The position numbers and the translations under genes were made by a program. This document shows, in pieces, positions 1-8,260 of a DNA stretch of 64,000 nucleotides; positions within the stretch are counted from its first letter, which is position 1; the number at the start of each line of letters is the position of its first letter. The notes beneath the pieces were generated by a model. That model saw only the letters and a program-made list of their open reading frames with translations. It did not search any database and was not told the origin of the DNA. The stretch comes from Phaeovibrio sulfidiphilus (GTDB lineage: Bacteria > Pseudomonadota > Alphaproteobacteria > Rhodospirillales > Rhodospirillaceae): assembly GCF_014861485.1 (NCBI RefSeq), contig NZ_JACZHT010000004.1, forward strand, positions 211,322 through 275,321, given 5' to 3'.

Positions 1-48
1 GTTCCGCCAGGCGACGGTGCGTCCGCCCGCGTTCCAGCAGGTCGGATC

Positions 49-120
49 TTCAGGATCCCAGCGGGCGAGATCTGTTCTTGGGGCCGGGATTTCAGGAACC
101 CGGCGGGCAAGAGCTGTTCT
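49..120. repeat. 30-bp imperfect direct repeat
   Basis: Two copies, at 49-78 and 91-120, match at about 26 of 30 positions. They lie downstream of the narK stop codon in DNA where I see no gene. There is no inverted symmetry or T-run to suggest a terminator. Function unknown. Confidence 0.5.
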
Positions 121-125
121 GGTTT

Positions 126-1451
126 TCATGGGGACACGTCCTGAGGTTTGGTGGGGTCAAACTCGGGCAGGTCTTTCGGGCCATCCAGCGAGGGATGGAT
201 CCGCTTTTCTGCTCTGCGGATGGTCATGTGCATCCAGATCAGGGACACCATGATCAGGACGAACAGGAGCATGAAACAGCTGGTCCGGATGTCGGTCAGG
301 TCGTTCATGAGGCCGAAGCAGATGGGCAGGATCCAGCCTCCCAGCCCTCCGACCAGGCCCACGATTCCGGCGACCGCGCCCACGTCATCGGGGTAGTAGT
401 GGGGGATGTACTTGTAGACAGCCGCCTTGCCGAAGGACATGAACAGGCCAAGGCAGAACACCAGAACGGTGAAGCCGATGACGCCGGTGGCCATGGAGAA
501 GGCTTTGGTTTCCGCGATGCCGTGGACGAGATAGTCCGTGGGCGGGTAGCTGAGCAGGAAGCACGAGATGCCCGTCACCGCGAACGTCCAGTACATGACC
601 TTCCGGGCGCCGTACCGGTCTGACATCCAGCCCCCCAGGGCGCGGAAGCCGGACCCGGCGATGGAAAAGGTGGCCGCAAGGGCGCCCGCCAGGGGCAGGC
701 TCATTCCGTACTGGTCGTGGAAATAGTCGGGCAGCCAGAGGGCGAGCGCGACGAACGCCCCGAACACAACAAAGTAGTAGAGCGAGAACCGCCAGACCTG
801 GAGATGGCGCAGGGGCCTGAGGGATTCCCTGAGGGTCTTGCACCGGTTCCCCGTGTGCCTGCGGGAGCGGAGCTCCGGCTCATTCTTCGTGACGACCCAG
901 AAGCCGACGGCGGTCAGCAGCAGGACCAGCGCCCAGATCCGGGCGGCTCCCTGCCAGCCGATGGCCTGCCCTCCGATGCTGATGGCCATGACCAGCGGCA
1001 CGAGGAGCTTGGTAAACGCGGTGCCGATGTTGCCCATGCCGAAAATCCCCAGGGCCGTTCCCTGGAGCTCCGGTGGATACCACTTGGACACATAGGTGAT
1101 GCCGACGGCGAAGGAGCCTCCGGATATCCCCAGTCCGAGGGCCGCCAGAAGCATCATGGGGTACGTGGTCGCGTAGGAGAGGGCGAAGGTCGACAGGCTT
1201 CCCGCGATCATCACCAGGGCGAAGACGGGCCGTCCGCCATAGCGGTCCGCCCAGATCCCCAGGAGAAGCCGCACAAGCGACCCCGTGAGGATGGGGGTTC
1301 CGATCAGGATGGAGAAGGCCGTCTGGGACAGTCCCAGGTCTTCCTTGATCCGGACACCGATGATGGCAAAAATCGTCCAGACCGCAAAACACACCGTGAA
1401 CGCCGCTGTCGAGGCAACCAGTGCTGTCGCCCGATCCTGAAGTCGTGTCAT
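126..1451 (-). CDS. narK: NarK-type nitrate/nitrite transporter (MFS)
   Basis: A 441-residue inner-membrane major facilitator protein with about 12 hydrophobic segments. It should import nitrate with protons or exchange nitrate for nitrite. Both nitrate-signature glycine motifs are present: GLGISGGSFAVG at residues 106-117 and GIVGLVGGLGGW at 362-373. The two substrate-binding arginines expected of the family fit R61 and R270. Start is ATG with an AGAGGAC ribosome site just upstream. It is divergent from the nitrate-sensing regulator, and an FNR-like box lies about 70 bp upstream. Whether it favours symport or antiport cannot be told from sequence. Nitrate reductase genes are not in the window and may lie beyond its left edge. 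Confidence 0.93.
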   Translation of the reverse strand: MTRLQDRATALVASTAAFTVCFAVWTIFAIIGVRIKEDLGLSQTAFSILIGTPILTGSLVRLLLGIWADRYGGRPVFALVMIAGSLSTFALSYATTYPMMLLAALGLGISGGSFAVGITYVSKWYPPELQGTALGIFGMGNIGTAFTKLLVPLVMAISIGGQAIGWQGAARIWALVLLLTAVGFWVVTKNEPELRSRRHTGNRCKTLRESLRPLRHLQVWRFSLYYFVVFGAFVALALWLPDYFHDQYGMSLPLAGALAATFSIAGSGFRALGGWMSDRYGARKVMYWTFAVTGISCFLLSYPPTDYLVHGIAETKAFSMATGVIGFTVLVFCLGLFMSFGKAAVYKYIPHYYPDDVGAVAGIVGLVGGLGGWILPICFGLMNDLTDIRTSCFMLLFVLIMVSLIWMHMTIRRAEKRIHPSLDGPKDLPEFDPTKPQDVSP

Positions 1452-1513
1452 CGCTTCTGTCCTCTAACGCCTCGTGATGCTTCTCACGGTGCGTCAGGGG
1501 GCCTCGCGGTTCT

Positions 1514-1527
1514 GTGACCCAGGTCAA
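1514..1527 (-). promoter_or_regulatory. FNR/Dnr-like box upstream of narK
   Basis: Read on the minus strand the site is TTGACctggGTCAC, one base off the symmetric Dnr/NnrR form TTGAC-N4-GTCAA. It sits in the narK/regulator intergenic region 63-76 bp upstream of the narK ATG, a position that fits activation of narK. A second, better box precedes moaA. Confidence 0.6.
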
Positions 1528-1574
1528 AAAAATGCAAAATCCCGAATCTCGTAAAACTCTACAAATAATCGATT

Positions 1575-1613
1575 CGCAACGCCTGATAGATTCGGGTGAG
1601 GTTCGGCGTTGCG
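1575..1613. promoter_or_regulatory. 9-bp inverted repeat upstream of the NIT-Crp/Fnr gene
   Basis: CGCAACGCC at 1575-1583 is matched exactly by its complement GGCGTTGCG at 1605-1613, 30 bp centre to centre. It lies just upstream of a TATAAT hexamer at 1648-1653, so it could be an operator for a dimeric regulator or a hairpin. It does not resemble an FNR box. Confidence 0.45.
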
Positions 1614-1624
1614 CATGTAATTTC

Positions 1625-1653
1625 TGGAGTCTTGCCAGTTATTGAACTATAAT
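1625..1653 (+). promoter_or_regulatory. Probable promoter of the NIT-Crp/Fnr gene
   Basis: A perfect TATAAT -10 hexamer at 1648-1653 with a weak -35 (TGGAGT, 1625-1630) at 17-bp spacing. Transcription would begin near 1660, about 24 bp before the ATG. Prediction by eye only. Confidence 0.45.
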
Positions 1654-1683
1654 CTCTGCCATTAACGGGGACATCTTTAACAT

Positions 1684-3261
1684 ATGGTGGGTGTAATGGC
1701 AAAGAAGCTCCTCACCGTGTTGGGAAACGTTGTCCATTGTTTGCAAAGGGAACGCGGGTGCTCGACCCTCTATCTTGCGTCCCGTTCCACACTGTTTTCC
1801 GGCCGACTGGACAAGGCCCGCCTTCAGACAAACCGCGGCCTCGAGGATCTGGCATCCCGGCTTCAGGCGCTGGGCCCGACCGGCCCGGATCCGGGACACC
1901 GGTCCCCGGTCACGACTTTGGGGGAGACCCGCTCTCACCTGGCCACGTTCCGAAGGGCGGTTTCGGACCTGTCCCTGTCTCCGTCCGAGTGTCTGAGCAC
2001 GTGCTCCCACACCATGATCGCGCCGTTCATCCGGCTGATGACGGGCATTGCCCGCAGCGGCGCTGTCCCGGTCTCGTCCGTGGACGCCTACGAAAACCTG
2101 CTTCTGTGGAAAGACACCGTGGGGCTGGAGCGGGCGCTGGGCGGGCGGGGCCTGGCCACCAATGCCCTCGCCAACGAGGAATTCCTCGAGCGCATCTTTT
2201 TCCTGCTGACCGAGCAGGAAAGCCACGAGCGCGCCTTCCTGTCCTGTGCGCCGGACGCGTTGAGGGAGCGCCTCTCCCTCGCCCTGAAGACGGATTCGGG
2301 CAAGACCCTGGAGCAGATCCACAGGCGCCTGAAACGCGAACCCGGGCGCGCCTGGGATCCGGGACTCGAGCCGGAAATCTGGTTCGACCTGCTGACCGAG
2401 AAGGTGGACGCGCTGCACTCGTGCGAAACCCTGATCTCGGAGGCCCTGCCCCACACCGGGGAGCCCAGTACCTCTCCCGATCCGGGGCACACCTGGCCGG
2501 TCACGTGCCAGAGGAGCGAGGAGGCCGTCATCCGGGCCCTGCCCCTGTTTGCGGCCCTGTCCGGCGCCGAGCTGGCCGGGCTTTTGCGCCACGGGGCCGT
2601 TCGCCGCCTGCCGAAGGGGCGCCTGCTTTTCCTTGAGGGGGAGCAGCCCCACCACCTGTATATCGTGCTGAGTGGCTGGCTGAAGGTGTTCAAGGCGACG
2701 CCGGACGGAGAGGAGGCGGTCCTCCAGATGCTGGGCGAGGGCTGTGCGCTGATGGAGTCGTCCGTCTATCTGGACCGGCCCCTGAGTGCCAGCGTCCAGG
2801 TCGCCCAGGACGCAACCCTTCTGTCCCTTCCGGCTCCGGTTCTGCGCGAGCAGATCCGCTCCAGCAACAGCCTGGCTCTCGGGGTGCTGACAAGCATGGC
2901 CAGCAATTCCCAGAAGATGATCCGTCAGATCGAGAGCTCCCGCCTCCAGTCGGTGGACGACCGCCTGGGGAACTTCCTCCTGGGCCTTCTGAACGACCAG
3001 GGGCGCGTGTCCCGCTCGATTCGGCTGCCCTACGACAAGTCTCTGGTGGCCTCCGGACTGAACATGAAGCGGGAGACCCTCTCCCGGGCCCTGGGGCGCC
3101 TCAAGGCAAAGGGATGGCGCGTCGAGAGCAACACGGTGGTGATCCCGACCCTCTCGGCCCTGTGCGGTCACTGTGATCCTGCGCTGTCCGCGGAGTGCCC
3201 CAGCCGGGACACGTGTGAGAACTCCGGCGGTGCGAGCCGGGAGACCGCAAAGCCCGCATAA
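1684..3261 (+). CDS. NIT-domain Crp/Fnr-family nitrate-responsive regulator
   Basis: A 525-residue protein, about twice the usual Crp/Fnr length. Residues 15-260 resemble the NIT nitrate/nitrite-sensing helical domain: QRERGCSTLYL at 21-31 and LWKDTVGLERA at 141-151 match its two conserved ERG/ERA helices. Residues 283-400 form a cNMP-binding-type jelly roll and 450-478 a Crp helix-turn-helix. The tail carries four cysteines (C494, C497, C505, C511; CX2CX7CX5C) that could bind a metal or iron-sulfur cluster. The N-terminal FNR cysteines are absent. It sits between narK and the Moco operon, both of which have FNR-like boxes, so it is the natural candidate to control them. ATG 1696 is an alternative start. 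Domain calls are firm; the ligand is inferred. Confidence 0.85.
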   Translation: MVGVMAKKLLTVLGNVVHCLQRERGCSTLYLASRSTLFSGRLDKARLQTNRGLEDLASRLQALGPTGPDPGHRSPVTTLGETRSHLATFRRAVSDLSLSPSECLSTCSHTMIAPFIRLMTGIARSGAVPVSSVDAYENLLLWKDTVGLERALGGRGLATNALANEEFLERIFFLLTEQESHERAFLSCAPDALRERLSLALKTDSGKTLEQIHRRLKREPGRAWDPGLEPEIWFDLLTEKVDALHSCETLISEALPHTGEPSTSPDPGHTWPVTCQRSEEAVIRALPLFAALSGAELAGLLRHGAVRRLPKGRLLFLEGEQPHHLYIVLSGWLKVFKATPDGEEAVLQMLGEGCALMESSVYLDRPLSASVQVAQDATLLSLPAPVLREQIRSSNSLALGVLTSMASNSQKMIRQIESSRLQSVDDRLGNFLLGLLNDQGRVSRSIRLPYDKSLVASGLNMKRETLSRALGRLKAKGWRVESNTVVIPTLSALCGHCDPALSAECPSRDTCENSGGASRETAKPA

Positions 3262-3274
3262 AAAAATCGGGAAT

Positions 3275-3288
3275 TTGATCCAGGTCAA
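3275..3288 (+). promoter_or_regulatory. FNR/Dnr box upstream of moaA
   Basis: TTGATccagGTCAA is a full match to the FNR/Dnr consensus TTGAY-N4-RTCAA. Its centre is about 41 bp before a likely start near 3323 (CATGGT at 3311-3316 as a poor -10), the class II activator arrangement. It would drive the whole moa/mod operon. Confidence 0.75.
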
Positions 3289-3357
3289 ACCCGGCCCCCT
3301 TTTCGGGGAGCATGGTGGGGTCATGAGGACGTCTTTACCTCGGAAGGGACGCACACC

Positions 3358-4353
3358 ATGACTTCCGTTCCCCGGACGGCTCCGACTGATTCTCTTGGCC
3401 GGCGCCTGGCCTACTTGCGTCTGTCTGTGACTCCGGCGTGCACGTTCCGCTGCGTCTACTGCCTGCCGGACGGGTCCGGCAGCCGGAGTTCCGGGCGTCC
3501 TCTGACGGTCCGGGAAATCGGTCGCCTTCTGGCCGGTTTTGCCGGGATCGGTCTGGGCAAGGTGCGCCTGAGCGGTGGCGAGGCCACAACCCGGAGCGAC
3601 TTTGCCGAGATCATCAGGACCGCTGCGCACACTCCGGGTATCCGGACCGTGGCGCTCACCACGAACGGATACCGCCTGGAGCGCAATGCCCGCATCTGGA
3701 GGCAGGCCGGGCTTGCGACCCTGAACGTGAGTGTGGACAGTCTGAACAGGGAGACCTTTGCCCGGATCGCCGGGGTTGACCATCTGCACCAGGTGCTGGG
3801 AGGCCTGGAGGCGGCCCTGGAGGCCGGGTTCGAGCGGGTGAAGATCAATACGGTTCTTCTGAAAACCGTGAATGATCGCGAGGTCGGGGCCTTCCTGAAT
3901 CTCGCGCGGGATCGCCCGCTTGATGTGCGCTTCATTGAGCTGATGCGCACACACGACAACGCGGCGTTTTTTGAACGTCATCATCTGCGGGCGGACACAC
4001 TCGTCCGGCAGCTTGAGGAACTGGGGTGGGTGCGGCAGGGCCGGGCTTTCGATGATGGGCCGGCGCGAGTCTACACCCACCCCGACTCCCGGGGACGTGT
4101 CGGGATCATCGCGCCCTATTCCCGGGACTTCTGCACAGCCTGCAACCGGGTGCGCGTGACGGCGACGGGCGAGCTGCGTTTGTGCCTGTTCGGAACGGAG
4201 GGTGTTTCCCTTCGCCCCTACCTTCAGGAGGACCGCCAGCGTCCCCTTCTCCAGCACACGGTGCTTCGGAGCCTCGCTCTCAAGCCCGCAGGCCACCGTC
4301 TCGCAAGCGGGGACAGTGGCGTGACGGATCACCTCGCGTCCATTGGGGGATAG
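3358..4353 (+). CDS. moaA: GTP 3',8-cyclase MoaA
   Basis: A radical-SAM enzyme of 331 residues that turns GTP into 3',8-cyclo-GTP, the first step of molybdenum cofactor synthesis. The SAM cluster motif CX3CX2C is at C28, C32 and C35. The second cluster cysteines are C259, C262 and C276. The protein ends in the GG pair needed for MoaA activity. The ATG follows a strong GGAAGGGA ribosome site. It heads the cofactor operon directly behind the FNR/Dnr box, and moaC-mog starts 8 bp after its stop. Confidence 0.96.
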   Translation: MTSVPRTAPTDSLGRRLAYLRLSVTPACTFRCVYCLPDGSGSRSSGRPLTVREIGRLLAGFAGIGLGKVRLSGGEATTRSDFAEIIRTAAHTPGIRTVALTTNGYRLERNARIWRQAGLATLNVSVDSLNRETFARIAGVDHLHQVLGGLEAALEAGFERVKINTVLLKTVNDREVGAFLNLARDRPLDVRFIELMRTHDNAAFFERHHLRADTLVRQLEELGWVRQGRAFDDGPARVYTHPDSRGRVGIIAPYSRDFCTACNRVRVTATGELRLCLFGTEGVSLRPYLQEDRQRPLLQHTVLRSLALKPAGHRLASGDSGVTDHLASIGG

Positions 4354-4361
4354 GAGGACCG

Positions 4362-5417
4362 ATGTCGGGTATAGCGGAACTGTTCACCACATCCGGCTGG
4401 GCGATGGCGGATATCAGCCAAAAGCGCCCGACGCTCCGGCGTGCCCTGGCCATGGGCTCCATCCATGTGGGCCCGGTCGCCTATCCGCATGTGCGCGACG
4501 GCACCTTGCCCAAGGGGGACGCCCTGAAGCTGGCCGAGATCGCCGGGCTCCAGGGCGCCAAGAACGCGTCGCAGGCCATTCCCCTGTGCCATCCGGTGGC
4601 GCTGGACCATGTTGCGCTGGTGTTCGAGCCACAGAAGGCGAGCCACTCTGTGAGCGTCTACTGCCTCGCGGTGGCCGAGGCCCGGACCGGCGTGGAAATG
4701 GAGGCGCTCGCGGGTGTTCTGGCCGCTCTTCTCACGATCTATGACCTGACGAAACCGGTGGAGCCGGCCCTCAGCCTGGGTGAAACCCGTCTGCTGTTCA
4801 AGCAGGGGGGCAAGAAGGGGCTCTGGGTGCATCCGCAAGGGGTTCCGCCGGCGGTGGCCCGTCTGCTGCCGGCGCCCGCCCGCCCCCTCGGGAGTGTTGC
4901 GGCGGATGTCCTGACCCTGTCCGACCGGGCGTTTGCGGGGCACTACACGGACCGCTCCGGCCCGCTAGTGCAGTCCCTTCTGGAAGAGGCGGGCGCCCGG
5001 GTCCGGAGCCATCGGGTGCTGCCCGACAGCCACGAGCTTCTGAGAACCCATCTGATGATCGCAGCCGGGAGCGTGGATCTGATTGTCACAACCGGGGGAA
5101 CGGGGCTCGGGCAGCGGGACATCACCTGTGACGTGCTGTCCAGCCTTCCCGGAGCCCGCCCTGTGCCGGGCTTTGGCGAGCTTCTGCGCTCCGACGGCGC
5201 CCGGGCCACGCCCAACGCCTGGCTCAGCCGCAGTCTCGCGGTGGTCTGGAGCAACACGCTGATTGTCGCCCTTCCCGGAAGCGAGAGGGCCGTGCGCGAG
5301 GGGCTGGCCGCCATCGGAGGCATCCTCCCCCATGCTCTGGAGATGATTGCCGGAAAGGACCACGAGCCGTCCCGTGCGGCCGAAGGAAAGGATCCGTCGG
5401 ATGATTCCCTATCTTGA
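4362..5417 (+). CDS. Bifunctional MoaC-MogA/MoaB fusion
   Basis: A 351-residue fusion of two cofactor enzymes. The N-terminal 150 residues are MoaC (cyclic pyranopterin monophosphate synthase), with the IYDLTK stretch holding the catalytic Asp and Lys. After a short linker, residues from about 170 onward are a MogA/MoaB-type molybdopterin adenylyltransferase with TTGGTGLGQRD. The start is set by AGGAGG at 4352-4357, 4 bp before the ATG; the longer upstream reading only overlaps moaA. The end overlaps moeA by 17 bp. Fusions of this kind (MoaCB) are known in other bacteria; separate moaC, moaB and mogA genes are absent here. Confidence 0.93.
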   Translation: MSGIAELFTTSGWAMADISQKRPTLRRALAMGSIHVGPVAYPHVRDGTLPKGDALKLAEIAGLQGAKNASQAIPLCHPVALDHVALVFEPQKASHSVSVYCLAVAEARTGVEMEALAGVLAALLTIYDLTKPVEPALSLGETRLLFKQGGKKGLWVHPQGVPPAVARLLPAPARPLGSVAADVLTLSDRAFAGHYTDRSGPLVQSLLEEAGARVRSHRVLPDSHELLRTHLMIAAGSVDLIVTTGGTGLGQRDITCDVLSSLPGARPVPGFGELLRSDGARATPNAWLSRSLAVVWSNTLIVALPGSERAVREGLAAIGGILPHALEMIAGKDHEPSRAAEGKDPSDDSLS

Positions 5418-6666
5418 TGCTCTCGAAATCCTGAGGCGGACTCCTCCGCGCCTGCGGTCCGGTTCGGTCCCCCTGGGCGTGGCCAACGGGCGTATCCTCT
5501 CGGAGGCCCTAGAGGCCCGGGTGTTCGTGCCCTCCTTTGCCAACGCGGCCATGGACGGGTTTGCCCTTCGGGCCGCGGACACGCTGGAGGCCCCTGTTGA
5601 CCTGACCGTCCTGTTCCAGGTTCCCGCCGGCAGCACGCCGGGGCCCGTGCGCGGTGGCGCGTGCGAGATCATGACCGGGGCCCCCGTTCCCGAGGGCTGC
5701 GATGCGGTGGTGAGGGTGGAGGACGTCACGGTCATGGCCGTGGACCCCATGGGCCGCCCGTTGCGCATTGCCGTGGCGGAGCCTGTGCGTGAAGGGGCCA
5801 ACATCCGGAAGCCCGGAGAGGACTACTGCCCCCAGGATCCGGTCGCTGCGGCCGGCACCCGAATGACTCCCTCCCAGATCATGGCCTGCGCCGCGCTGGG
5901 GATCGACACCGTAACTGTACATTCCCCGATGACGGTCGGTCTCCTGTGCACGGGTGCCGAGGTGGCCGGCGATCCTCGCCTGCCCCTCGGCCCCGGTCAC
6001 ATTCGCGACGCCAACACCCCGTTTCTCTCGGCCGCCCTGGACAGCGCGGGGGCCGTCCCCCGTCACGCGGGCTCGGTCGGCGACAGCGCGGCCCGGTTCG
6101 AGATCCTTCTGGAAGAGGCCATGAGCGTGGACGACCTGGTTTTGTCCACCGGCGGGGTGTCCATGGGGGCTCTGGATTTTGTTCCCGCGTCCCTGGAGCG
6201 TCTGGGGGCCCGGATCCGTTTCCGGAAAGCCGCCATCAAGCCGGGCAAGCCGATCGTGTTTGCCTCCCTTCCCAACGGGGTTCCGTTTCTGGGCCTTCCG
6301 GGCAATCCGGTCTCCACGGCGGTGGGCTTCCGGTTCTTTGTGTGGCCCCTTCTGGAACGGCTGACGGGCCTTGTCCCGGAAATCCTGCCGCGGGCTGTTC
6401 TTGCCCACGATGTGCCGGAGCCCGGAAAGGCTGCGGGCCTTCGCCAGTTCCAGAAAGCCCGGGCGTTTCTGGATGACGGCTGCCGGCTGACGGTCCGTCT
6501 GCTTCCGGGGCAGGAGTCGTTCAAGATCCATCCCTTCTTGCAGGCCAACTGCTGGGCCGTCCTGCCCGAGAACCGGGGTGCGCTGAAGGCCGGAACTCCG
6601 GTCGAGATTGCGTCCCCTGTTCCGGGCCGGCCGGTCGAGTTCCTTGCGGGAGACGTGTCATGCTAG
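5401..6666 (+). CDS. moeA: Molybdopterin molybdenumtransferase MoeA
   Basis: A 421-residue enzyme that inserts molybdate into adenylylated molybdopterin. Family motifs are SFANAAMDGFALRA near the N-terminus, MTGAPVPEGCDAVVRVED, REGANIRKPGED, STGGVSMG, and KPGKP followed by FLGLPGNPVS. The ATG at 5401 was chosen because the protein then begins with the usual MoeA N-terminus, overlapping moaC-mog by 17 bp. It is followed by moaD, overlapping by 7 bp, so translation is probably coupled. Confidence 0.95.
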   Translation: MIPYLDALEILRRTPPRLRSGSVPLGVANGRILSEALEARVFVPSFANAAMDGFALRAADTLEAPVDLTVLFQVPAGSTPGPVRGGACEIMTGAPVPEGCDAVVRVEDVTVMAVDPMGRPLRIAVAEPVREGANIRKPGEDYCPQDPVAAAGTRMTPSQIMACAALGIDTVTVHSPMTVGLLCTGAEVAGDPRLPLGPGHIRDANTPFLSAALDSAGAVPRHAGSVGDSAARFEILLEEAMSVDDLVLSTGGVSMGALDFVPASLERLGARIRFRKAAIKPGKPIVFASLPNGVPFLGLPGNPVSTAVGFRFFVWPLLERLTGLVPEILPRAVLAHDVPEPGKAAGLRQFQKARAFLDDGCRLTVRLLPGQESFKIHPFLQANCWAVLPENRGALKAGTPVEIASPVPGRPVEFLAGDVSC

Positions 6667-6896
6667 TTCGGGTTCACCTGTATGGTCCGTTTCGCTCCAC
6701 CGTCGCCGAGCGGAGTTTTGATCTGCCGGACGGCGCGCGGGTTTCCGATCTCCGGGCGGCGTTTGCCCGCGTGGAGATGAACCATCCCCTGTTGGCCCGC
6801 TCGCGGTTTGCGACCGAGGAGGGGGTGCTTCAGGAAAACGAGCGCCTTGCGTCGGGCATGATCCTTGCGGTTATCGCCCCCGTTTCGGGAGGGTAG
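6660..6896 (+). CDS. moaD: Molybdopterin synthase sulfur carrier MoaD
   Basis: A 78-residue ubiquitin-like protein ending in Gly-Gly, the site of thiocarboxylation, and having the MoaD-typical IAPVSGG terminus. With MoaE it forms molybdopterin synthase. The ATG lies inside the end of moeA, and moaE follows 4 bp after its stop. No moeB gene for activating it is present in the window. Confidence 0.92.
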   Translation: MLVRVHLYGPFRSTVAERSFDLPDGARVSDLRAAFARVEMNHPLLARSRFATEEGVLQENERLASGMILAVIAPVSGG

Positions 6897-6900
6897 GTCC

Positions 6901-7353
6901 ATGACCAGCGCCACGTTTCTCAATGTCCGCAACGCGGAAACCGAGCCCCTCGATGCCTCGGAGGCGCTGGCCTTCGTCAGCGACCGGGCCAACGGGGCGG
7001 CGTTTGTTTTCTGTGGTCAGGTGCGCTGCAGCACCGGAGACGAGCCGCGCGTCTCGGCCATTACCTATGACATTTTCACGCCCCTGTTTATCCGGGTCGT
7101 GGGGGCCATTTCCCGGGAGGCCCGTCTCAGTCTGGGGCTCAACCTCAGGATCTACGTGGTGCACGCGAGCGGCCGGGTTGAGGCGGGCCAGAACGCCGTT
7201 GTCATTGCCGTCGGGGCACCCCACAGGCGCGAGGCCTTTGATGCCTGCCGCTACCTCATTGACGAGGTGAAGAAGCGCGCTCCGGTCTGGAAGCTGGAGC
7301 ACTTCGAGGACGGGCCTGAAAAATGGGCCGACGGGGAGACGATCCAGCCATGA
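6901..7353 (+). CDS. moaE: Molybdopterin synthase catalytic subunit MoaE
   Basis: The 150-residue large subunit that moves sulfur from MoaD onto the pterin precursor. The C-terminal half has the family core: VGAPHRREAFDACRYLIDE followed by KKRAPVWK, including the active-site lysines. The start is ATG 6901 behind GGGAGGGTAGG; a longer reading from 6865 would overlap moaD. The stop overlaps the mobA start as ATGA. Confidence 0.95.
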   Translation: MTSATFLNVRNAETEPLDASEALAFVSDRANGAAFVFCGQVRCSTGDEPRVSAITYDIFTPLFIRVVGAISREARLSLGLNLRIYVVHASGRVEAGQNAVVIAVGAPHRREAFDACRYLIDEVKKRAPVWKLEHFEDGPEKWADGETIQP

Positions 7354-7910
7354 CACCGGGGCGCACAGCCGGGGTTGTCCTCGCCGGAGGCCTGTCGCGC
7401 CGTATGGGCAAGGACAAGGCCGCACTGGTCCTGGAGGGGCGCACCCTTCTGGAGCGGATGACCGAGAGGCTGCGGGCCAGCGGTCTCGGGACGGTTTACA
7501 TCAGCGGTCCCGGGTGTATCGAGGATCTGTATCCCGGGCAGGGGCCTCTGGGGGGCATCTACAGCGTCCCCGTGACCCTGGGCGACCGGTATGACCGCTA
7601 CCTGTTCGTGCCGGTGGACATGCCCGCGATCGAGCCCGCCAGTCTTGCCCGCCTTCTGGCCGAGCCCATGGGCCGCAACCCGGTGCTGCGCTTCGGAGAG
7701 GTCCCGATGCCCTTCCTGCTGAGGGTGGACGCCCGGGTTCTCGCGCTCATGGAAACGCTTCTGCAGGAGGGGCGCGGCGGCGTGTCCGTCCGGACATTCC
7801 AGCGTTTCGCCGGGGTGACCTCGTTGCCCCTGCCCGCCGAGTGGGCGCAGGGGCTGGTCAATCTCAACACGCCCGGGGACTGGTTGACGTTTACGGGAGA
7901 AGAGCCATGA
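7350..7910 (+). CDS. mobA: Molybdenum cofactor guanylyltransferase MobA
   Basis: A 186-residue nucleotidyltransferase that links GMP to molybdopterin, making the MGD form used by nitrate reductase and DMSO-reductase-family enzymes. LAGGLSRRMGKDK at residues 11-23 is the nucleotide-binding loop and PVDMP carries the metal-binding Asp. The ending NLNTPGDW is typical. The ATG overlaps moaE by 4 bp and the stop overlaps the next gene by 4 bp. No mobB was seen. Confidence 0.94.
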   Translation: MTPGRTAGVVLAGGLSRRMGKDKAALVLEGRTLLERMTERLRASGLGTVYISGPGCIEDLYPGQGPLGGIYSVPVTLGDRYDRYLFVPVDMPAIEPASLARLLAEPMGRNPVLRFGEVPMPFLLRVDARVLALMETLLQEGRGGVSVRTFQRFAGVTSLPLPAEWAQGLVNLNTPGDWLTFTGEEP

Positions 7911-8260
7911 ACCTGCGCATATCGGGCCAGAGCCTTCGTTTCCGGATCGATCCGGACGAGTGCGACCGACTTCTTGACGGCGGGACGGTGTCGTCCCTGA
8001 CCCGGCTTCCGTCCGGGAGCAGCCTCGAGATCCGGCTGAGGGCCCGGTCTCTTGACCAGGATGTCCTGTCCCTCGAGGAGGTGGACGCCACCGCTCTGGA
8101 GCTTCTGGTTGACTGGGGTGCCCTTGGAGACCTGATGGCCCGCCATCCCAGAATAACGGGCCTTTCCAGCCGCCCGGACACCCCGGACGGGGATCCGCTG
8201 GAGCTGTCCCTGGAGATCGATGTGGGCTTCCCGCGGGGCCGGGTCCGCAGGCCGCGGTGA
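7907..8260 (+). CDS. Small conserved protein of the Mo operon (DUF7009-like)
   Basis: 117 residues, opening MNLRISGQSLRFRID. This pattern (short beta protein starting with a K/N-LRI-GNSLRLRL-type strand) resembles the DUF7009 family, which has no established function. It overlaps mobA by 4 bp and so is co-translated with cofactor genes. A role in molybdenum handling is inferred from place only. No signal peptide or membrane segment. Confidence 0.7.
   Translation: MNLRISGQSLRFRIDPDECDRLLDGGTVSSLTRLPSGSSLEIRLRARSLDQDVLSLEEVDATALELLVDWGALGDLMARHPRITGLSSRPDTPDGDPLELSLEIDVGFPRGRVRRPR

Noticed and set aside
1639..4332. An 897-codon minus-strand frame opposite the NIT-Crp/Fnr and moaA genes
   Set aside because: Both genes on the plus strand have full domain motifs, while this frame has none.
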